Shown here: one piece after another, positions 37,736 through 48,921 of the stretch
How the letters are laid out: each line of letters starts with the position of its first letter
How positions within the stretch are numbered: position 1 is the first letter of the stretch
From: Dechloromonas sp. ZY10
GTDB lineage: Bacteria; Pseudomonadota; Gammaproteobacteria; Burkholderiales; Rhodocyclaceae
Assembly (NCBI RefSeq): GCF_041378895.1
Contig: NZ_CP144212.1
Location: 2,527,501-2,591,500, forward strand
Length of the DNA stretch: 64,000 bases
Direction of reading: 5' to 3'
The notes under the pieces: generated by a model
Told to the model about the DNA's origin: nothing
Databases searched by the model: none
The model's input: only the letters and a program-made list of their open reading frames with translations
Translations under genes and position numbers: made by a program

Positions 37736-39181
37736 TCAACGCTTTTCCTTCATCTCGTCGATCCGTCGCTGCTTCATCTCGCGCAAGCGGGCATCGATGG
37801 TCGAATTTTCAAAAAAGTTGGCATCCCCTGCGCGTTGCGCCAGATTCAGCTGCTCGATGGCCGCCTGGGTCTGCCCCTGCAAAGCCGCCGCCTCCGCCAG
37901 CGCCAGATGTTGCGGCGCCCGCCGGCCAAGACCGGCATAGCTTTCGGCACGCAGGCGATAAAGCCGGACCTCGTCGGGAAACGACGACAACTGGGCGTCG
38001 ACAAAACGCAAGGCTTCCGGATAACGCTTGGCGGCGACCAGCGCCGCTGCATAACCGAAAACCAGCCCATGGTGCCGGGGAAAACGCTCGGCAGCCGCCC
38101 GATAGACCGCCAATCCGCCATCAACATCGCCCTGGGCAATCCGCACATCGGCCAGCAGATGTTCGATCATTGCGCTCCCGCTCTTGCCGGCCCTGGCCTC
38201 GCGCAAGGCCTGCTCGGCCGCAGCCCAGTTGCGCGCCCGGAACTGCGCCTGAGCCAGGCCGTACCAGGCGGCCGGCCGCACCGCATGCTTGCCTTCGGCC
38301 AGCAACTGGGTGAAATCGCGCACGGCTTCCGCCGGAACTCCCAACTGTGCCCGCAAGCGGGCCCTGACGAGATGAAAATCGAGGCTGTCGGGTACTTGCC
38401 GATAAGGCGTTTGCAGTTCGCGGTTCTGCATGTCGGTCACCCGCTCGCCACTGAGAGGGTGCGTGCGCAAATAGGCAGTGGCATTGTTTTCGTAAAGGCG
38501 CACCGCTTTCTGCAGGCGCTCAAAAAACAGCGACATTCCACGCGGGTCGAAGCCGGCACGCGACAGCAGGTCAAAACCGACCCGATCCGACTCGCGTTCG
38601 AAATCCCGCGAAAACGCCAGTTGCGCCGAAATCGCGCCCGCCTGGGAGGTTGCGGCGGCAGCACCGGCCACCTGCCCGTTGGAACGCGCGGCAAGCAGGG
38701 CCAAACCCATCGCCACCATCGACGCCATGCCGATCTTCTTTGACTGAAAAACCTGGCGGGCAATATGGCGCTGGGTGACGTGCGCAATTTCGTGCGCGAC
38801 CACCCCGGCCAGTTCCGACTCGCTCTGCGCGGCCAGGATCAACCCGGTATGCACGCCAATGTAGCCGCCCGGCATCGCGAAGGCGTTGATCGCCGGATCG
38901 CTGATCGCGAAAAAATAGAACCCTGTTCCCGGATCAGCACTGACAGCAGCCAGCCGCCCCCCCAACTGATTCAGGTAGGCCTCGATATCGGGATCGTCAA
39001 GAAATGCCGGTTCGCGCCAGCGGATTTCGTGCATGATCTGCTGCCCGATCCGCCGCTCGGCGGAAATCGAGAATTCGCTGCCGGCAATATCGCCAAGCTC
39101 GGGCAGATCGTCCGCCGGCTGCGCGGGAAATGCCAGCGAAACAGCCAGCAAGGCGGCGAGAAAACGAGAGGAACGACGCAT
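37736..39181 (-). CDS. bepA: BepA-like periplasmic M48 metalloprotease with TPR domain
   Basis: A 481-residue secreted protease and chaperone for outer-membrane proteins. A signal peptide (about 1-22, ending FPAQPAD) is followed by the M48 domain with the zinc motif HEIAH (H130, E131, H134) and the downstream SRDFERESDRVGFD glutamate ligand. The C-terminal half is TPR-like repeats (about 300-470). The start at ATG 39181 fits the signal peptide; the open frame to 39430 lies inside moaC on the opposite strand. In E. coli BepA degrades stalled LptD, which links to the LPS export genes in this window. Confidence 0.92.
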   Translation of the reverse strand: MRRSSRFLAALLAVSLAFPAQPADDLPELGDIAGSEFSISAERRIGQQIMHEIRWREPAFLDDPDIEAYLNQLGGRLAAVSADPGTGFYFFAISDPAINAFAMPGGYIGVHTGLILAAQSESELAGVVAHEIAHVTQRHIARQVFQSKKIGMASMVAMGLALLAARSNGQVAGAAAATSQAGAISAQLAFSRDFERESDRVGFDLLSRAGFDPRGMSLFFERLQKAVRLYENNATAYLRTHPLSGERVTDMQNRELQTPYRQVPDSLDFHLVRARLRAQLGVPAEAVRDFTQLLAEGKHAVRPAAWYGLAQAQFRARNWAAAEQALREARAGKSGSAMIEHLLADVRIAQGDVDGGLAVYRAAAERFPRHHGLVFGYAAALVAAKRYPEALRFVDAQLSSFPDEVRLYRLRAESYAGLGRRAPQHLALAEAAALQGQTQAAIEQLNLAQRAGDANFFENSTIDARLREMKQRRIDEMKEKR

Positions 39182-39245
39182 GGTGCTATGATACCCCACT
39201 CGCAAAATCGCCATCGCTACCGATGGTAAGCAAAGGTAAATCGCC

Positions 39246-39737
39246 GTGAGTGACACCCCCGCCTCCCCCCTCACCCACTTTGACGCCAGCGGCCAGGCCC
39301 ACATGGTCGACGTTGGCAGCAAGGCGGAAACCGCCCGCATCGCCCGTGCTGGCGGCAGCATCCGCATGCAGCCGGCAACCCTGGCCCTGATCCAGGCCGG
39401 CAACGCCAAGAAAGGCGATGTCCTGGGCATCGCCCGGATTGCCGCGATTCAGGCCGCCAAGCGGACCGGCGACCTGATTCCCCTGTGCCACCCACTGGCC
39501 CTGACCCGGGTAACCGTAGATTTTGAGATTGATGCCGCAGCCGCCACGGTCCGCTGCCAGGTCACCGCAGAATGCTTCGGTCGCACGGGTGTTGAAATGG
39601 AAGCCCTGACCGCTGCCAGCGTCGGCCTGCTCACCATCTACGACATGTGCAAAGCGGCTGACCGGGGGATGACCATCGAGAACCTTCGTCTGCTTGAAAA
39701 ACAGGGTGGCAAGTCCGGGCATTGGACGGCGCCCTGA
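39246..39737 (+). CDS. moaC: Cyclic pyranopterin monophosphate synthase
   Basis: A 163-residue enzyme of molybdenum cofactor synthesis that turns the MoaA product into cyclic pyranopterin monophosphate. [14 protein letters not shown] is the substrate site and [20 protein letters not shown] with [10 protein letters not shown] completes the signature. It begins with GTG 39246, 64 bases from the divergent bepA start. No other moa genes are in the window. Confidence 0.96.
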   Translation: MSDTPASPLTHFDASGQAHMVDVGSKAETARIARAGGSIRMQPATLALIQAGNAKKGDVLGIARIAAIQAAKRTGDLIPLCHPLALTRVTVDFEIDAAAATVRCQVTAECFGRTGVEMEALTAASVGLLTIYDMCKAADRGMTIENLRLLEKQGGKSGHWTAP

Positions 39738-39756
39738 GCCGAAAAGGGAGCAAGCC

Positions 39757-42300
39757 TTGACTCCGCGCAAGCCTGCGGCCCGCCATTTGCGTTCGCTGCT
39801 GCTCATGGCGCTGGTAGCGGCCAACCTGCTGGTGCTCGCGCTGTCGGTCAGTTCGGTCCGGCAAGCCCGCCTGCAATACGAACAGAATGCCCGCACCCAT
39901 AGCGAAAACATCGCCCAGGCACTTGACCAGAGCGTCACCAACAGCATCGACAAGATCGACCTGGCATTGCGCAGCGTTGCCGACGAACTGGAACGCCAAC
40001 TGCAGCAAGGGCGCATTCTTCCCGATCAGGCTGATGCCTACCTGGAGCGCCTGCTCGCACGACTGCCAGAAGTCGAGGCGCTACGCGTTGCCGATGCCGA
40101 TGGCCGGGTTTTTCTCGGGCGCGGCGTTGACCGTGGAAATCCGGTCAGCTGGGCCGACCGCGAGTACTTTCTCGCCCTGCGAGCCGATCCGCAAGCGGGT
40201 TTGCAAATATCGAAACCGCGCATCGGCAAGGTCGCGAAGAAAGCCATCGTCGGCTTTGCCCGCCGCTACAACCACCCCGATGGACGCTTTGCCGGAGTCA
40301 TTTCGGCTCCGATTCCGGTCGAGCATTTCCAGACCCTGCTGTCCGGCTTCGATACCGGCCCTGGCGGCGCCGTTGTCCTGCGCGATGCAGAACTCGGCCT
40401 GATTGCCCGCCATCCGGCGCTGCCGGGCAATCCGGCAGCCAGCGTCGGCAGCCAGAGCGTCTCGCGGGAATTGCAGGAGTTGGTTGCCAGTGGTGTCGCC
40501 AGTGCCACCTATCACTCCATCACTGCCTCCGACAAACTTGAACGGATCATCAATTTCCGTCGCCTCGAAAAAGCCCGGATGTACGCACTGGCGGGGATTG
40601 CCAGCGACAACTATCTGGCAGGCTGGCGCGACGAACTGCGCAAGACCGCCTGGTTTGCCGGCAGTTTCTGCCTCCTCTCGCTGCTCTGTGGCGGCCTGCT
40701 GCTGCATCTGCTCGGCCGCACCCTGCGCGAAAGCACTCGCAACCGGGTATTCCTGCAGCGGGCCGGCGACGGAATCCAGATTCTGAACGCACGCGGCGAA
40801 CTGATCGAAGCCAATGAGCGCTTCGCTCAACTGCTGGACTACCCTGCCGAAGAATTGCCCGGGCGCAGCATTGGCGACTGGGAAACCGGCTGGGCAGATC
40901 CCGCCATCCGCCAGCGCTATCTCGACTGGAACGATGATGATGCCGGCCCTCCCACCTGCTTCGAGACCCGCTACCGCAACCGCGACGGAACCTTGATCGA
41001 TGTTGAGGTCAGTCTGGGACACTTTGAACTTGAGGGCGCGCGCCATGTTTACGCTGCCGCCCGCGACATCCGCGAACGCAAGCAGGCGGAACGTGAACTG
41101 ATTGCAGCCAAGCAGGTAGCAGAGGCTGCCAATCTCGCCAAAAGCCGCTTCCTGGCCACCATGTCGCACGAAATCCGGACACCGATGAACGGGATTCTGG
41201 GCATGGCGCAACTGCTGCAACTCCCTGACCTGACCATCGCAGAACAACAGGAATACGCCGGCACCATCCTCAGTTCCGGACAAACTCTGCTCGGCCTGCT
41301 CAACGACATTCTCGACCTGTCCAAAGTTGAGGCAGGCAAACTAGAGTTGCATCCAAGCGCCTTTACCCCCTCGCAGGTACTGGCCGATACCGCAGCCCTG
41401 TTTACCGCCAGCGCCGAACAAAAAGGTCTGACCATCGAAGTCGACCGTGAATCTGCGGCGAGTGGCAGCGTGTATCTCGGGGATGTCACGCGCCTGCGCC
41501 AGATGCTGTCCAACCTGGTCAGCAATGCAATCAAATTTACCGATCGCGGCCAGGTCGCCCTGTCGATTCGTGATCTTGCTCCCCCTGACTCCTCACCGGC
41601 TCGCCTGCGCTTTGCCGTAACCGACAGCGGTATCGGCATCCCGCCCGAGGCACAAAGTCGTCTCTTCTCGCCCTTCAGCCAGCTTGACTCATCGAGTACC
41701 CGCAAATACGGCGGCACCGGACTGGGACTCTCGATCGTGCGCCGCCTGGCCGAATTGATGGATGGTGAGGCCGGCGTCAGCAGTCGCCCCGGGGCCGGTT
41801 CGACCTTCTGGTTTGAAATTTCCCTGCCGCGTGCGCAGGGGCTTTCGCCCCTCCCGCCACCGGAGCCCAGCAGCCCTGCCGCTCCCAGCCTATCTGCCCC
41901 AATATCGGCGCACATCCTGCTGGTCGAAGACAACGCCACCAATCGCGCAGTGGTCAAGAGCCTGCTGGGAAAATATGGCTACCAGGTTAGTTGCGCTCAC
42001 GATGGACAAGATGCTGTCGAGCAATTGACCTGTGGTGAGCAGGCGATTGACCTGGTTTTGATGGACTGCCAGATGCCCCGTCTCGACGGTTTCGATGCCA
42101 CCCGCGAAATACGCTCCTGGGAACATTGTCAGGGACGCTCTCCCTTGCCGATTATTGCCCTGACCGCCGGCGCCTTCCCCGAAGACCGCCAACGCTGCCT
42201 GGAGGCCGGCATGAACGATTTTCTTGCCAAGCCGGTCAATGCCGGAGAACTGTTCGCTTGCCTGAAGAAGCACCTGCCCCCCTCGCCTTCGGTACATTGA
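39757..42300 (+). CDS. Hybrid sensor histidine kinase (Cache, PAS, HisKA, HATPase, receiver)
   Basis: An 847-residue membrane kinase. First membrane helix about 14-35; extracytoplasmic dCache-like domain about 36-285 ([41 protein letters not shown]); second helix about 290-312; PAS about 325-445; HisKA with phospho-acceptor H471 in [14 protein letters not shown]; HATPase with [15 protein letters not shown] and [10 protein letters not shown]-terminal receiver with D770 in [11 protein letters not shown]. The start is TTG 39757 with GGGAG seven bases before. SWADREYF and the later RIGK are typical of Cache sensors for small organic molecules. No separate response regulator is adjacent. Confidence 0.92.
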   Translation: MTPRKPAARHLRSLLLMALVAANLLVLALSVSSVRQARLQYEQNARTHSENIAQALDQSVTNSIDKIDLALRSVADELERQLQQGRILPDQADAYLERLLARLPEVEALRVADADGRVFLGRGVDRGNPVSWADREYFLALRADPQAGLQISKPRIGKVAKKAIVGFARRYNHPDGRFAGVISAPIPVEHFQTLLSGFDTGPGGAVVLRDAELGLIARHPALPGNPAASVGSQSVSRELQELVASGVASATYHSITASDKLERIINFRRLEKARMYALAGIASDNYLAGWRDELRKTAWFAGSFCLLSLLCGGLLLHLLGRTLRESTRNRVFLQRAGDGIQILNARGELIEANERFAQLLDYPAEELPGRSIGDWETGWADPAIRQRYLDWNDDDAGPPTCFETRYRNRDGTLIDVEVSLGHFELEGARHVYAAARDIRERKQAERELIAAKQVAEAANLAKSRFLATMSHEIRTPMNGILGMAQLLQLPDLTIAEQQEYAGTILSSGQTLLGLLNDILDLSKVEAGKLELHPSAFTPSQVLADTAALFTASAEQKGLTIEVDRESAASGSVYLGDVTRLRQMLSNLVSNAIKFTDRGQVALSIRDLAPPDSSPARLRFAVTDSGIGIPPEAQSRLFSPFSQLDSSSTRKYGGTGLGLSIVRRLAELMDGEAGVSSRPGAGSTFWFEISLPRAQGLSPLPPPEPSSPAAPSLSAPISAHILLVEDNATNRAVVKSLLGKYGYQVSCAHDGQDAVEQLTCGEQAIDLVLMDCQMPRLDGFDATREIRSWEHCQGRSPLPIIALTAGAFPEDRQRCLEAGMNDFLAKPVNAGELFACLKKHLPPSPSVH

Positions 42301-42400
42301 CAGGCGCCCCCGCCTGCCGGCAATGTAGAGGTTTTACTCGCCCACCGGGGGACCTCGCTGCAGGCCGCCCCGGCATTAGCCAAGAAAAGGACTCCCATCG

Positions 42401-42871
42401 ATGATGCCCCTGCGTCGACTGCTGCTGAAAGGCAGCGCAGCCGCTTCGCTATTGCCACTGCTCGGCGGAGGCATGTTGTTGCCTACGCGAGTGCTGGCCG
42501 CCGAATGGAACCGCAACGCCTTTACTGCCCGTCAGGCGGGCGATGCGCAAAAAGCCTATGGGGCTGCTCAGGTAAGCGAATCGCGCGAGATCACAATCAA
42601 CGCCCCTGAAATTGCCGAAAATGGCGCCAAGGTTGAAATCGAGGTCGCCACGACTCTGGCAGGGGCCCGCAGTATTGCCGTTTTCGCCGACAAAAACCCT
42701 TACCCCCTGTGCTCCACCATGGACTTTTCCCCGCCAGCCCTGCCCTTTGTCAAACTCCAGGCCAAGCTGGCCGAATCGACCCGAATCCGTGCCCTGGTCC
42801 GCACCGGTGACGGAAAAAATTACATCGCCTTTCGCGACGTCAAAGTCACGCTGGGCGGTTGCGGAGGCTGA
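42401..42871 (+). CDS. soxY: Thiosulfate-oxidation carrier protein SoxY
   Basis: A 156-residue periplasmic protein. The leader has the twin-arginine pattern LRRLLLKG followed by a hydrophobic stretch, so it probably uses the Tat pathway. The mature domain is the SoxY immunoglobulin-like fold and the C terminus ends in LGGCGG, where the Cys carries the sulfur substrate during Sox oxidation. AAAGGA precedes the start. It pairs with SoxZ, two bases downstream; soxA, soxB, soxX and soxCD are not in the window. Confidence 0.95.
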   Translation: MMPLRRLLLKGSAAASLLPLLGGGMLLPTRVLAAEWNRNAFTARQAGDAQKAYGAAQVSESREITINAPEIAENGAKVEIEVATTLAGARSIAVFADKNPYPLCSTMDFSPPALPFVKLQAKLAESTRIRALVRTGDGKNYIAFRDVKVTLGGCGG

Positions 42872-42873
42872 GC

Positions 42874-43185
42874 ATGGCAGACCCGATCAAGATTCGCGTT
42901 CAACAACATGGCGATTTCGCCGACATTCGCATCCTGATGCAGCACCCGATGGAAACCGGGCAACGCAAGGACGACCAAGGCAAAACCGTGGCACTGCAAT
43001 TCATCCAGACGTTTGCCGTCGAATTGAATGGCAAGCCGCTGATTGAAGGGCAGCTGAATACCTCGATTTCGCGCAACCCGCTATTTGCCTTCCGCGCCCG
43101 CGGAATTCGTGCCGGCGACAAGATTGCAGTCAGTTGGACAGACAATGGCGGCGACCGGCGGCGGGATGAAATCACCGTCGCCTGA
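42874..43185 (+). CDS. soxZ: Sulfur-oxidation protein SoxZ
   Basis: A 103-residue partner of SoxY with MADPIKIRVQQHGDFADIRI, LMQHPMETGQRKD, and the C-terminal VSWTDNGGDRR motif. It has no signal peptide, as expected, since it is exported bound to Tat-directed SoxY. Start at ATG 42874, just after soxY. Confidence 0.95.
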   Translation: MADPIKIRVQQHGDFADIRILMQHPMETGQRKDDQGKTVALQFIQTFAVELNGKPLIEGQLNTSISRNPLFAFRARGIRAGDKIAVSWTDNGGDRRRDEITVA

Positions 43186-43199
43186 AACGACGTGAAGCA

Positions 43200-43229
43200 A
43201 TAAAAAAACCCGCCGGAAGGCGGGTTTTG
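43200..43229. terminator. Bidirectional terminator between soxZ and the cold shock gene
   Basis: ACCCGCC and GGCGGGT pair around a four-base GGAA loop, with A-run on the left and T-run on the right. It lies between convergent soxZ and the cold shock gene. Confidence 0.85.
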
Positions 43230-43248
43230 TCTTGCGCGGATCCCCCGA

Positions 43249-43452
43249 TCAGGCGCGCTGGATGTTCGAGGCCTGCTTGCCCTTCGGGCCCTGCACGACA
43301 TCGAAGGAAACCTTTTCGCCTTCCTTCAGGGTCTTGAAGCCATTCATGTTGATTGCCGAAAAATGGGCGAAGAGATCTTCGCTGCCATCATCCGGAGTGA
43401 TGAAGCCGAAACCTTTGGAATCATTGAACCACTTAACGGTACCGAGTGCCAT
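43249..43452 (-). CDS. Cold shock domain protein (CspA family)
   Basis: A 67-residue single-strand RNA/DNA-binding protein. [20 protein letters not shown] holds RNP1-type KGFGFI and DLFAHFSAI holds RNP2-type residues. The ATG at 43452 gives the standard MALGTVKWF start; the open frame to 43542 is the leader. Csp mRNAs usually have a long structured 5' leader, which would occupy the gap upstream. Confidence 0.96.
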   Translation of the reverse strand: MALGTVKWFNDSKGFGFITPDDGSEDLFAHFSAINMNGFKTLKEGEKVSFDVVQGPKGKQASNIQRA

Positions 43453-43711
43453 ATCCTTGCTACTTTCCCACAAAAAAACGAACCAAACTCCGGTGCTACC
43501 GGACTCCCTGTTTGAGTTCAACGCACCGGTGCGCTGCGGCATCTGCGATACAACTTGAATCCAAACGCCTCTGATTTTTACGCCTGCTGCATTTCGCCGT
43601 CAACACATTTCGATGCCGCAGTGCACCATCCATAATCACTTGCACGCGTCTCACCTGGGGGCGCGGCCACAGGCGGTTGCAGATTGAAACCGACTGTATA
43701 GAATCCGTCCC
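43453..43711. promoter_or_regulatory. Divergent region between the cold shock gene and clpS
   Basis: This 259-base gap should hold the cold shock gene leader and promoter on the minus strand and the clpS promoter on the plus strand. TTGCAG (43677-43682) and TATAGA (43697-43702) lie before clpS, but only 14 bases apart. No gene or strong hairpin was seen. Confidence 0.5.
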
Positions 43712-44023
43712 ATGGCTACACAGACTCACGAAGAAGGTGTTCAGGAGGCTAGCACCACCCTCCCGGAACCTCCGCGCATGTACAAGGTGTTGTTGCTGAA
43801 CGACGACTACACCCCGATGGATTTTGTCATTCTCGTGCTGCAACGTTTTTTTTCGCACGACACTGAACAAGCGACGCGCATCATGCTCAAAGTTCACAAC
43901 GAGGGCCGCGGCGTCTGCGGGATTTACCCCCGCGATATCGCGGCCACCAAGGTTGAACAGGTATTAGCTTTCGCGCGTCAGCATCAGCACCCGCTGGCCT
44001 GCACCATGGAGGAAAACCAATGA
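43712..44023 (+). CDS. clpS: ATP-dependent Clp protease adaptor ClpS
   Basis: A 103-residue adaptor that brings N-degron substrates to Clp[22 protein letters not shown] is the substrate-binding face, and the conserved helix [20 protein letters not shown] follows. A flexible N terminus of about 20 residues enters ClpA. The stop overlaps the clpA start. Confidence 0.97.
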   Translation: MATQTHEEGVQEASTTLPEPPRMYKVLLLNDDYTPMDFVILVLQRFFSHDTEQATRIMLKVHNEGRGVCGIYPRDIAATKVEQVLAFARQHQHPLACTMEENQ

Positions 44024-46281
44024 TTGCCCAGGAACTCGAAGTCAGCCTGCACATGGCCTTTGTCGAGGCTCGCCAGAAACGCCACGAATTCATCACCGTG
44101 GAGCATCTGCTGCTTGCCCTGCTCGACAATCCTTCTGCCGCAGAGGCCCTGCGCGCCTGCGGCGCCAAACTGGATCTGCTGCGCAAGGACCTGGGCAACT
44201 TCATCGGTGAGCACACCCCGACCGTGGCTGGCGATGACGATATCGACACCCAGCCGACGCTGGGTTTTCAACGGGTCATCCAGCGCGCCATCCTGCACGT
44301 TCAATCATCGGGCAAGAAAGAGGTCAATGGCGCTAACGTGCTGGTTGCGATTTACGGGGAAAAGGACTCGCATGCGGTGTATTTCCTGCAGAAGATGGGC
44401 ATTACCCGCCTCGACGTAGTCAATTTCATCTCGCACGGAATCAGCAAGGTACCGCAGCCCAGCAAGGCACCAGCCGAAGGCGAAACCGAGCCGGAAGCCG
44501 AGCGCGAACAAGGCGGACCGCTGGAGCAATACACGATCAATCTCAATGCGCTTGCCCTGCAGGGCAAGATCGACCCGCTGATCGGTCGCGATAAGGAACT
44601 CGAACGGGTGATCCAGACCCTTTGCCGGCGCCGGAAAAACAATCCGCTGCTGGTCGGCGAGGCAGGCGTCGGGAAAACCGCGATTGCCGAAGGCCTGGCC
44701 CGGCGCATCGTTGAAGGTGACATTCCCGAAATTCTCGCAAAGGCCAACGTCTACTCGCTGGATATGGGTGCGCTGCTCGCTGGCACGAAATACCGAGGCG
44801 ATTTCGAGCAACGCCTCAAGGGCGTGCTGAAAACCTTGCAGGAAAACCCCAACGCAATCCTGTTCATTGACGAAATTCATACGCTGATCGGCGCCGGTTC
44901 GGCCTCCGGCGGAACACTCGACGCCTCCAACCTGCTCAAGCCCGCATTATCGAACGGTCAGCTCAAGTGCATCGGCGCCACGACCTATACCGAATTCCGG
45001 GGTATCTTCGAGAAGGACAGCGCTCTCTCGCGCCGTTTCCAGAAAATTGATGTCAACGAACCCTCGGTAGCCGAAACCATCGACATCCTCAAAGGCCTGA
45101 AGGCACGCTTCGAAGCTCATCACGGAATCAAATACTCGACGACAGCACTGTCCTCGGCCGTCGAATTGTCTGCCCGCTATATCACTGACCGCCACTTGCC
45201 CGACAAGGCCATCGACGTCATCGACGAAGCAGGCGCCGCTCAGCGGGTGCTTCCCAAGTCGCGACAGAAGAAAGTCATCAGCAAGCAGGACATCGAGGAA
45301 ATTGTTTCGCGGATTGCGCGCATTCCTTCGCAACACGTTACCATGGATGACCGCAGTGCATTGAGGAACCTCGACCGCGACCTCAAGGCCGTGGTGTTCG
45401 GACAAGACAACGCTATCGATGCACTGGCCCGCGCCATCAAGATGGCCCGTTCCGGCCTGGGTAACCCGGGCAAGCCGATCGGCAGTTTCCTGTTCAGCGG
45501 GCCGACCGGCGTCGGCAAGACCGAAGTCGCCAAGCAGTTGGCGTACTGCCTGGGGATCGAGCTACAACGCTTTGACATGTCGGAGTACATGGAGCGCCAT
45601 GCGGTCTCACGCCTGATCGGCGCACCACCCGGATACGTCGGTTTTGATCAGGGCGGACTGCTGACCGAAGCAATCACCAAGAAACCCTACTGCGTCCTGC
45701 TGCTCGACGAGATCGAAAAGGCCCACCCGGACGTTTTCAACATTCTGTTGCAAGTGATGGACCACGGCACGTTGACCGACAATAACGGACGCAAGGCCGA
45801 TTTCCGCAACGTGGTAATCATCATGACCACCAATGCCGGAGCCGCCGACCTGCAGAAAAGCAGCATGGGCTTCACCAGCAGCAAGCAGACCGGCGACGAA
45901 ATGGCGGAAATCAAGCGGATGTTCACCCCGGAATTCCGCAACCGCCTGGACGCGACCATCCCATTTGCCCCGCTCGACCGGCAGATTATCCTGCGTGTGG
46001 TCGACAAGTTCCTGATGCAACTGGAAGAGCAGCTGCACGAGAAGAAGGTCGAAGCGCATTTCACCGAAGCGATCAAGGAGATGCTCGCCGACAAGGGCTT
46101 TGATCCATTGATGGGTGCCCGACCGATGGCTCGCCTGATCCAGGACACCCTGCGCGCTGCACTTGCCGATGAATTGCTGTTCGGCAAACTGGCCAGTGGC
46201 GGGCATGTCACGGTCGACCTCGATGAACACGGAAAAATCCGCCTGTCCTTCGCTGAAGAAAAGGCAGAAGCAGTGGCCTGA
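44020..46281 (+). CDS. clpA: ATP-dependent Clp protease ATPase subunit ClpA
   Basis: A 753-residue AAA+ unfoldase. An N domain (about 1-145) is followed by D1 with Walker [13 protein letters not shown] and Walker [10 protein letters not shown], and D2 with [12 protein letters not shown] and [14 protein letters not shown]. It feeds proteins to ClpP. The ATG overlaps the clpS stop by four bases, the normal clpSA arrangement. Confidence 0.97.
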   Translation: MIAQELEVSLHMAFVEARQKRHEFITVEHLLLALLDNPSAAEALRACGAKLDLLRKDLGNFIGEHTPTVAGDDDIDTQPTLGFQRVIQRAILHVQSSGKKEVNGANVLVAIYGEKDSHAVYFLQKMGITRLDVVNFISHGISKVPQPSKAPAEGETEPEAEREQGGPLEQYTINLNALALQGKIDPLIGRDKELERVIQTLCRRRKNNPLLVGEAGVGKTAIAEGLARRIVEGDIPEILAKANVYSLDMGALLAGTKYRGDFEQRLKGVLKTLQENPNAILFIDEIHTLIGAGSASGGTLDASNLLKPALSNGQLKCIGATTYTEFRGIFEKDSALSRRFQKIDVNEPSVAETIDILKGLKARFEAHHGIKYSTTALSSAVELSARYITDRHLPDKAIDVIDEAGAAQRVLPKSRQKKVISKQDIEEIVSRIARIPSQHVTMDDRSALRNLDRDLKAVVFGQDNAIDALARAIKMARSGLGNPGKPIGSFLFSGPTGVGKTEVAKQLAYCLGIELQRFDMSEYMERHAVSRLIGAPPGYVGFDQGGLLTEAITKKPYCVLLLDEIEKAHPDVFNILLQVMDHGTLTDNNGRKADFRNVVIIMTTNAGAADLQKSSMGFTSSKQTGDEMAEIKRMFTPEFRNRLDATIPFAPLDRQIILRVVDKFLMQLEEQLHEKKVEAHFTEAIKEMLADKGFDPLMGARPMARLIQDTLRAALADELLFGKLASGGHVTVDLDEHGKIRLSFAEEKAEAVA

Positions 46282-46302
46282 AGCGGCCGCAGAATCCATT
46301 AC

Positions 46303-46328
46303 AGCCATGCCCTGCATGGCTTTTTTTT
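46303..46328 (+). terminator. Intrinsic terminator after clpSA
   Basis: AGCCATG and CATGGCT pair around a short CCCTG loop and are followed by a run of T. It lies between clpA and rraA. Confidence 0.8.
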
Positions 46329-46345
46329 GACCAGGGAGACCTTGA

Positions 46346-46837
46346 ATGAGCTTTAAAACCCCCGACCTCTGCGACGAATTTGAAAATGAACTGGGCCACG
46401 GCCTGCGCGTCGTCACCCCGATGTTCAAGCGCTACGGTGGCCGCGCTGCATTTTCCGGACAGATCGTCACCCTCAAACTGTTTGAAGACAATTCGCTGGT
46501 TCGCGAAGCCTTCGGTGAAAACGGAACTGGCAAGGTACTGGTGATTGACGGCGGCGGCTCCCTGCGCTGCGCGCTGGTCGGCGACCAGTTGGCGATCCTG
46601 GCCAACAAAAACGGCTGGGAGGGCGTAGTGGTTTACGGCTGTATCCGCGACTCAGGCGACATCAACGGAATCGACATCGGGGTCCGGGCGCTCGACACCC
46701 ACCCGCAAAAAAGTATCAAGAAAGGGGTTGGTGACAAGAATATCGCCGTCACCTTCGGCGGTGTCACCTTCCAGCCCGGAGAATGGCTGTACGCCGATGA
46801 AGACGGCGTACTCGTCTCGGCCAGATCGCTAACCTGA
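46346..46837 (+). CDS. rraA: RraA family protein (RNase E regulator-like / oxaloacetate decarboxylase fold)
   Basis: A 163-residue protein starting [20 protein letters not shown]. The conserved [20 protein letters not shown] and [15 protein letters not shown] segments form the family active-site-like pocket. In E. coli RraA inhibits RNase E, while many family members have 4-hydroxy-4-methyl-2-oxoglutarate aldolase or oxaloacetate decarboxylase activity, so the name does not settle the function. AGGGAG lies nine bases before the ATG. Confidence 0.88.
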   Translation: MSFKTPDLCDEFENELGHGLRVVTPMFKRYGGRAAFSGQIVTLKLFEDNSLVREAFGENGTGKVLVIDGGGSLRCALVGDQLAILANKNGWEGVVVYGCIRDSGDINGIDIGVRALDTHPQKSIKKGVGDKNIAVTFGGVTFQPGEWLYADEDGVLVSARSLT

Positions 46838-46873
46838 TCGATCCCGAAACCGAGTTGCCCGGAATTTCAGCCT

Positions 46874-48676
46874 TCACCCCTCCAGCAGGACACTGCTGTC
46901 GCAGCCGATGCGGGCACCCCCCCAGTGGCGACCATTGACAATCAACGGCAAGTTGATTTCCGACAAGACCTCGCCCGTATCTCGGGCGTAGGTCTGCACC
47001 AGCAAGGGCAGACGGTTTTTGGCTGCCCGCTGCCCGGTCGGATCCTCCCACAGGCGACGGGTTCGATTGCCGACCAAGTCAACCTGATAATCGCCGGTCA
47101 GGGGTTTTGAATGCTTGAGGTTATGGATTGCCCCGTAACCCTTGTTATCGACCACCAGCGCATACGCCCCCCCCTTCAGGCGCCCCAGGGTAGCTTCGGC
47201 AATCGGTTGAATCTCGCGCTCGAAAGCGGAAACATAGCTGACCTCGTATTTCTGCGGATTGGTTCCCGGAATGGGGCGGTAATTCTGATCCCAGATATCG
47301 ATTCCTCTTTGCACCATGGCGGTCAGCGCATCCTGGAACTCCTGCTGGAAGCGGCGCGCCTGCTCAACGTTGTAGTCAAATGCGCCGCGACCGATTTTAA
47401 AGCGGGACACCAGTTCCTGAACGCTCTCAGTAGCATTGCTCAAGGTCACGGTAGATTCAGATGAGGTTTTCATGCTCGCCGAGACCTCGGAGGACAAACC
47501 ATGAACCTGGGTCACCGCATCATGAACCTGGCCATTGGTTGCCCCCAGTTCCTCCATGGCCGCCGCAATCTGGCTCAACTGATCGCTGGTGCGCTCAAAA
47601 TCCAGAACCATCCGCTGAAACTCGTCGGAAGAACGTTCAACCACCTCACGGGTTTGCCGGACATCACCGTTGATCGCCTCGTTTTCCTGCTGGGTGTCGC
47701 GCACCAGAGCAATCATGCCGCCGATGTTTTCATTGATTTCCTGCGTTGCCACATTGACCCGTTCAGCCAGTTTTCTAACCTCATCGGCGACCACTGCAAA
47801 GCCTCTACCCGCCTCTCCCGCCCGGGCTGCTTCGATAGCGGCGTTAAGTGCCAGCAAATTGGTTTGATCGGCAATTTCCTTGATCAGCCCGGCGATTTGC
47901 CGAATGCTGTCAGAACGCTGCGACAACTGCCCGACCGTGTCGTTGAACCGCCCCAACTTGTCGCTGACTGTCTGCACCTTGTCTACAACCTGCCCGATCT
48001 CACCCAGAGACTTGCGCGCATTGGCCAAGTTACTTTCGGTAGACTCGGAAATTCTCTCGGTTGCCGCCGAAACCTCCTCGATTGCCTGCGTCGCCTCATT
48101 GCTGGCACCGAAAACCGCTGCCGCAATCTGACTTTGCTGCCCCGAACGCTCGGCCGTGACCGCCACCGCCTTCTTCATCATCACCGCTTCACGGGCGATA
48201 TTGACGCTCATCTTCCGCACTTCGCTGATGATTTCGCGCATCTTCTCAGCAAACCGGTTGTAGGACTCAGCCAGCGTTCGCAACTCATCGTGCGAAATAG
48301 TTGGCAGATTGCGAGAGAAGTCCCCCTCCCCACGCCCAATCTCATCGAAAATTTGCGAGATCAGGCGCACCGGGCGGAGGATCAAATGCCGGATATAGAG
48401 AATCTGCAAAACGTTCCAGCAGAGTGCGATACCAGTCAGGATCAGCATCAACAACAAGCCCTGATTCAGGCTATCACTCACCCCCTGCAACACCTCGGCT
48501 GAGGTATTGCCTGCACGCAGACGGGCCTCGATGTCGCCTTTTTGTCGCACGTAGATGCCAAGATAAACGGCATCGATCAGCAACAGGAGCAAGAAACTCA
48601 TCAGCTTCTTGGTCAGCGAATTCCAGAACGTGCGTTCGCTCCAATCATATAAACGCCGAAAAGTCTCCATGCCCAT
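46874..48676 (-). CDS. Methyl-accepting chemotaxis protein with C-terminal sensor-like domain
   Basis: A 600-residue chemoreceptor with an unusual order. Two membrane helices (about 25-43 and 73-95) enclose a periplasmic loop of only about 30 residues. HAMP and the signalling coiled coil follow, with the hairpin tip [20 protein letters not shown]. After about residue 445 comes an extra 150-residue domain ([49 protein letters not shown]) that resembles a Cache/PAS-like sensor but lies on the cytoplasmic side. Signal input is therefore probably cytoplasmic. Ligand unknown. Confidence 0.9.
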   Translation of the reverse strand: MGMETFRRLYDWSERTFWNSLTKKLMSFLLLLLIDAVYLGIYVRQKGDIEARLRAGNTSAEVLQGVSDSLNQGLLLMLILTGIALCWNVLQILYIRHLILRPVRLISQIFDEIGRGEGDFSRNLPTISHDELRTLAESYNRFAEKMREIISEVRKMSVNIAREAVMMKKAVAVTAERSGQQSQIAAAVFGASNEATQAIEEVSAATERISESTESNLANARKSLGEIGQVVDKVQTVSDKLGRFNDTVGQLSQRSDSIRQIAGLIKEIADQTNLLALNAAIEAARAGEAGRGFAVVADEVRKLAERVNVATQEINENIGGMIALVRDTQQENEAINGDVRQTREVVERSSDEFQRMVLDFERTSDQLSQIAAAMEELGATNGQVHDAVTQVHGLSSEVSASMKTSSESTVTLSNATESVQELVSRFKIGRGAFDYNVEQARRFQQEFQDALTAMVQRGIDIWDQNYRPIPGTNPQKYEVSYVSAFEREIQPIAEATLGRLKGGAYALVVDNKGYGAIHNLKHSKPLTGDYQVDLVGNRTRRLWEDPTGQRAAKNRLPLLVQTYARDTGEVLSEINLPLIVNGRHWGGARIGCDSSVLLEG

Positions 48677-48876
48677 GCCTCCAGATTTGTAGATTTTGGC
48701 GAATTCAACGCTTCTTGGAGCACTCCGTCAAGGCTTACCCGACAAGGGTTTTCCCCTTATCAAGCCAGCGTCATTCGGCACCTGCGCAAGCAAAATTTCA
48801 CTAACGCAAATTATTTTTCACATTATGAAAAATAAAAAACAAGCCAATGATTTTAATAAGAAAAATATTGTCTTAT

Positions 48877-48890
48877 GTCTTATATAAGAC
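48877..48890. promoter_or_regulatory. 14-base palindromic operator upstream of aceA
   Basis: GTCTTATATAAGAC is a perfect 14-base palindrome, preceded by an extra direct half-site GTCTTAT at 48869. It ends two bases before the -35 of the aceA promoter. A site of the same sequence type with one change lies before aceB. Confidence 0.75.
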
Positions 48891-48892
48891 TA

Positions 48893-48921
48893 TTGCTGCC
48901 CCGCAAAAAAAAAACTATACT
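48893..48921 (+). promoter_or_regulatory. Sigma-70 promoter of aceA
   Basis: TTGCTG (48893-48898) and TATACT (48916-48921) are exactly 17 bases apart. Predicted transcription starts near 48928, leaving a leader of about 75 bases. The operator is centred about 44 bases upstream of that start, a position typical for activators. Confidence 0.7.
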
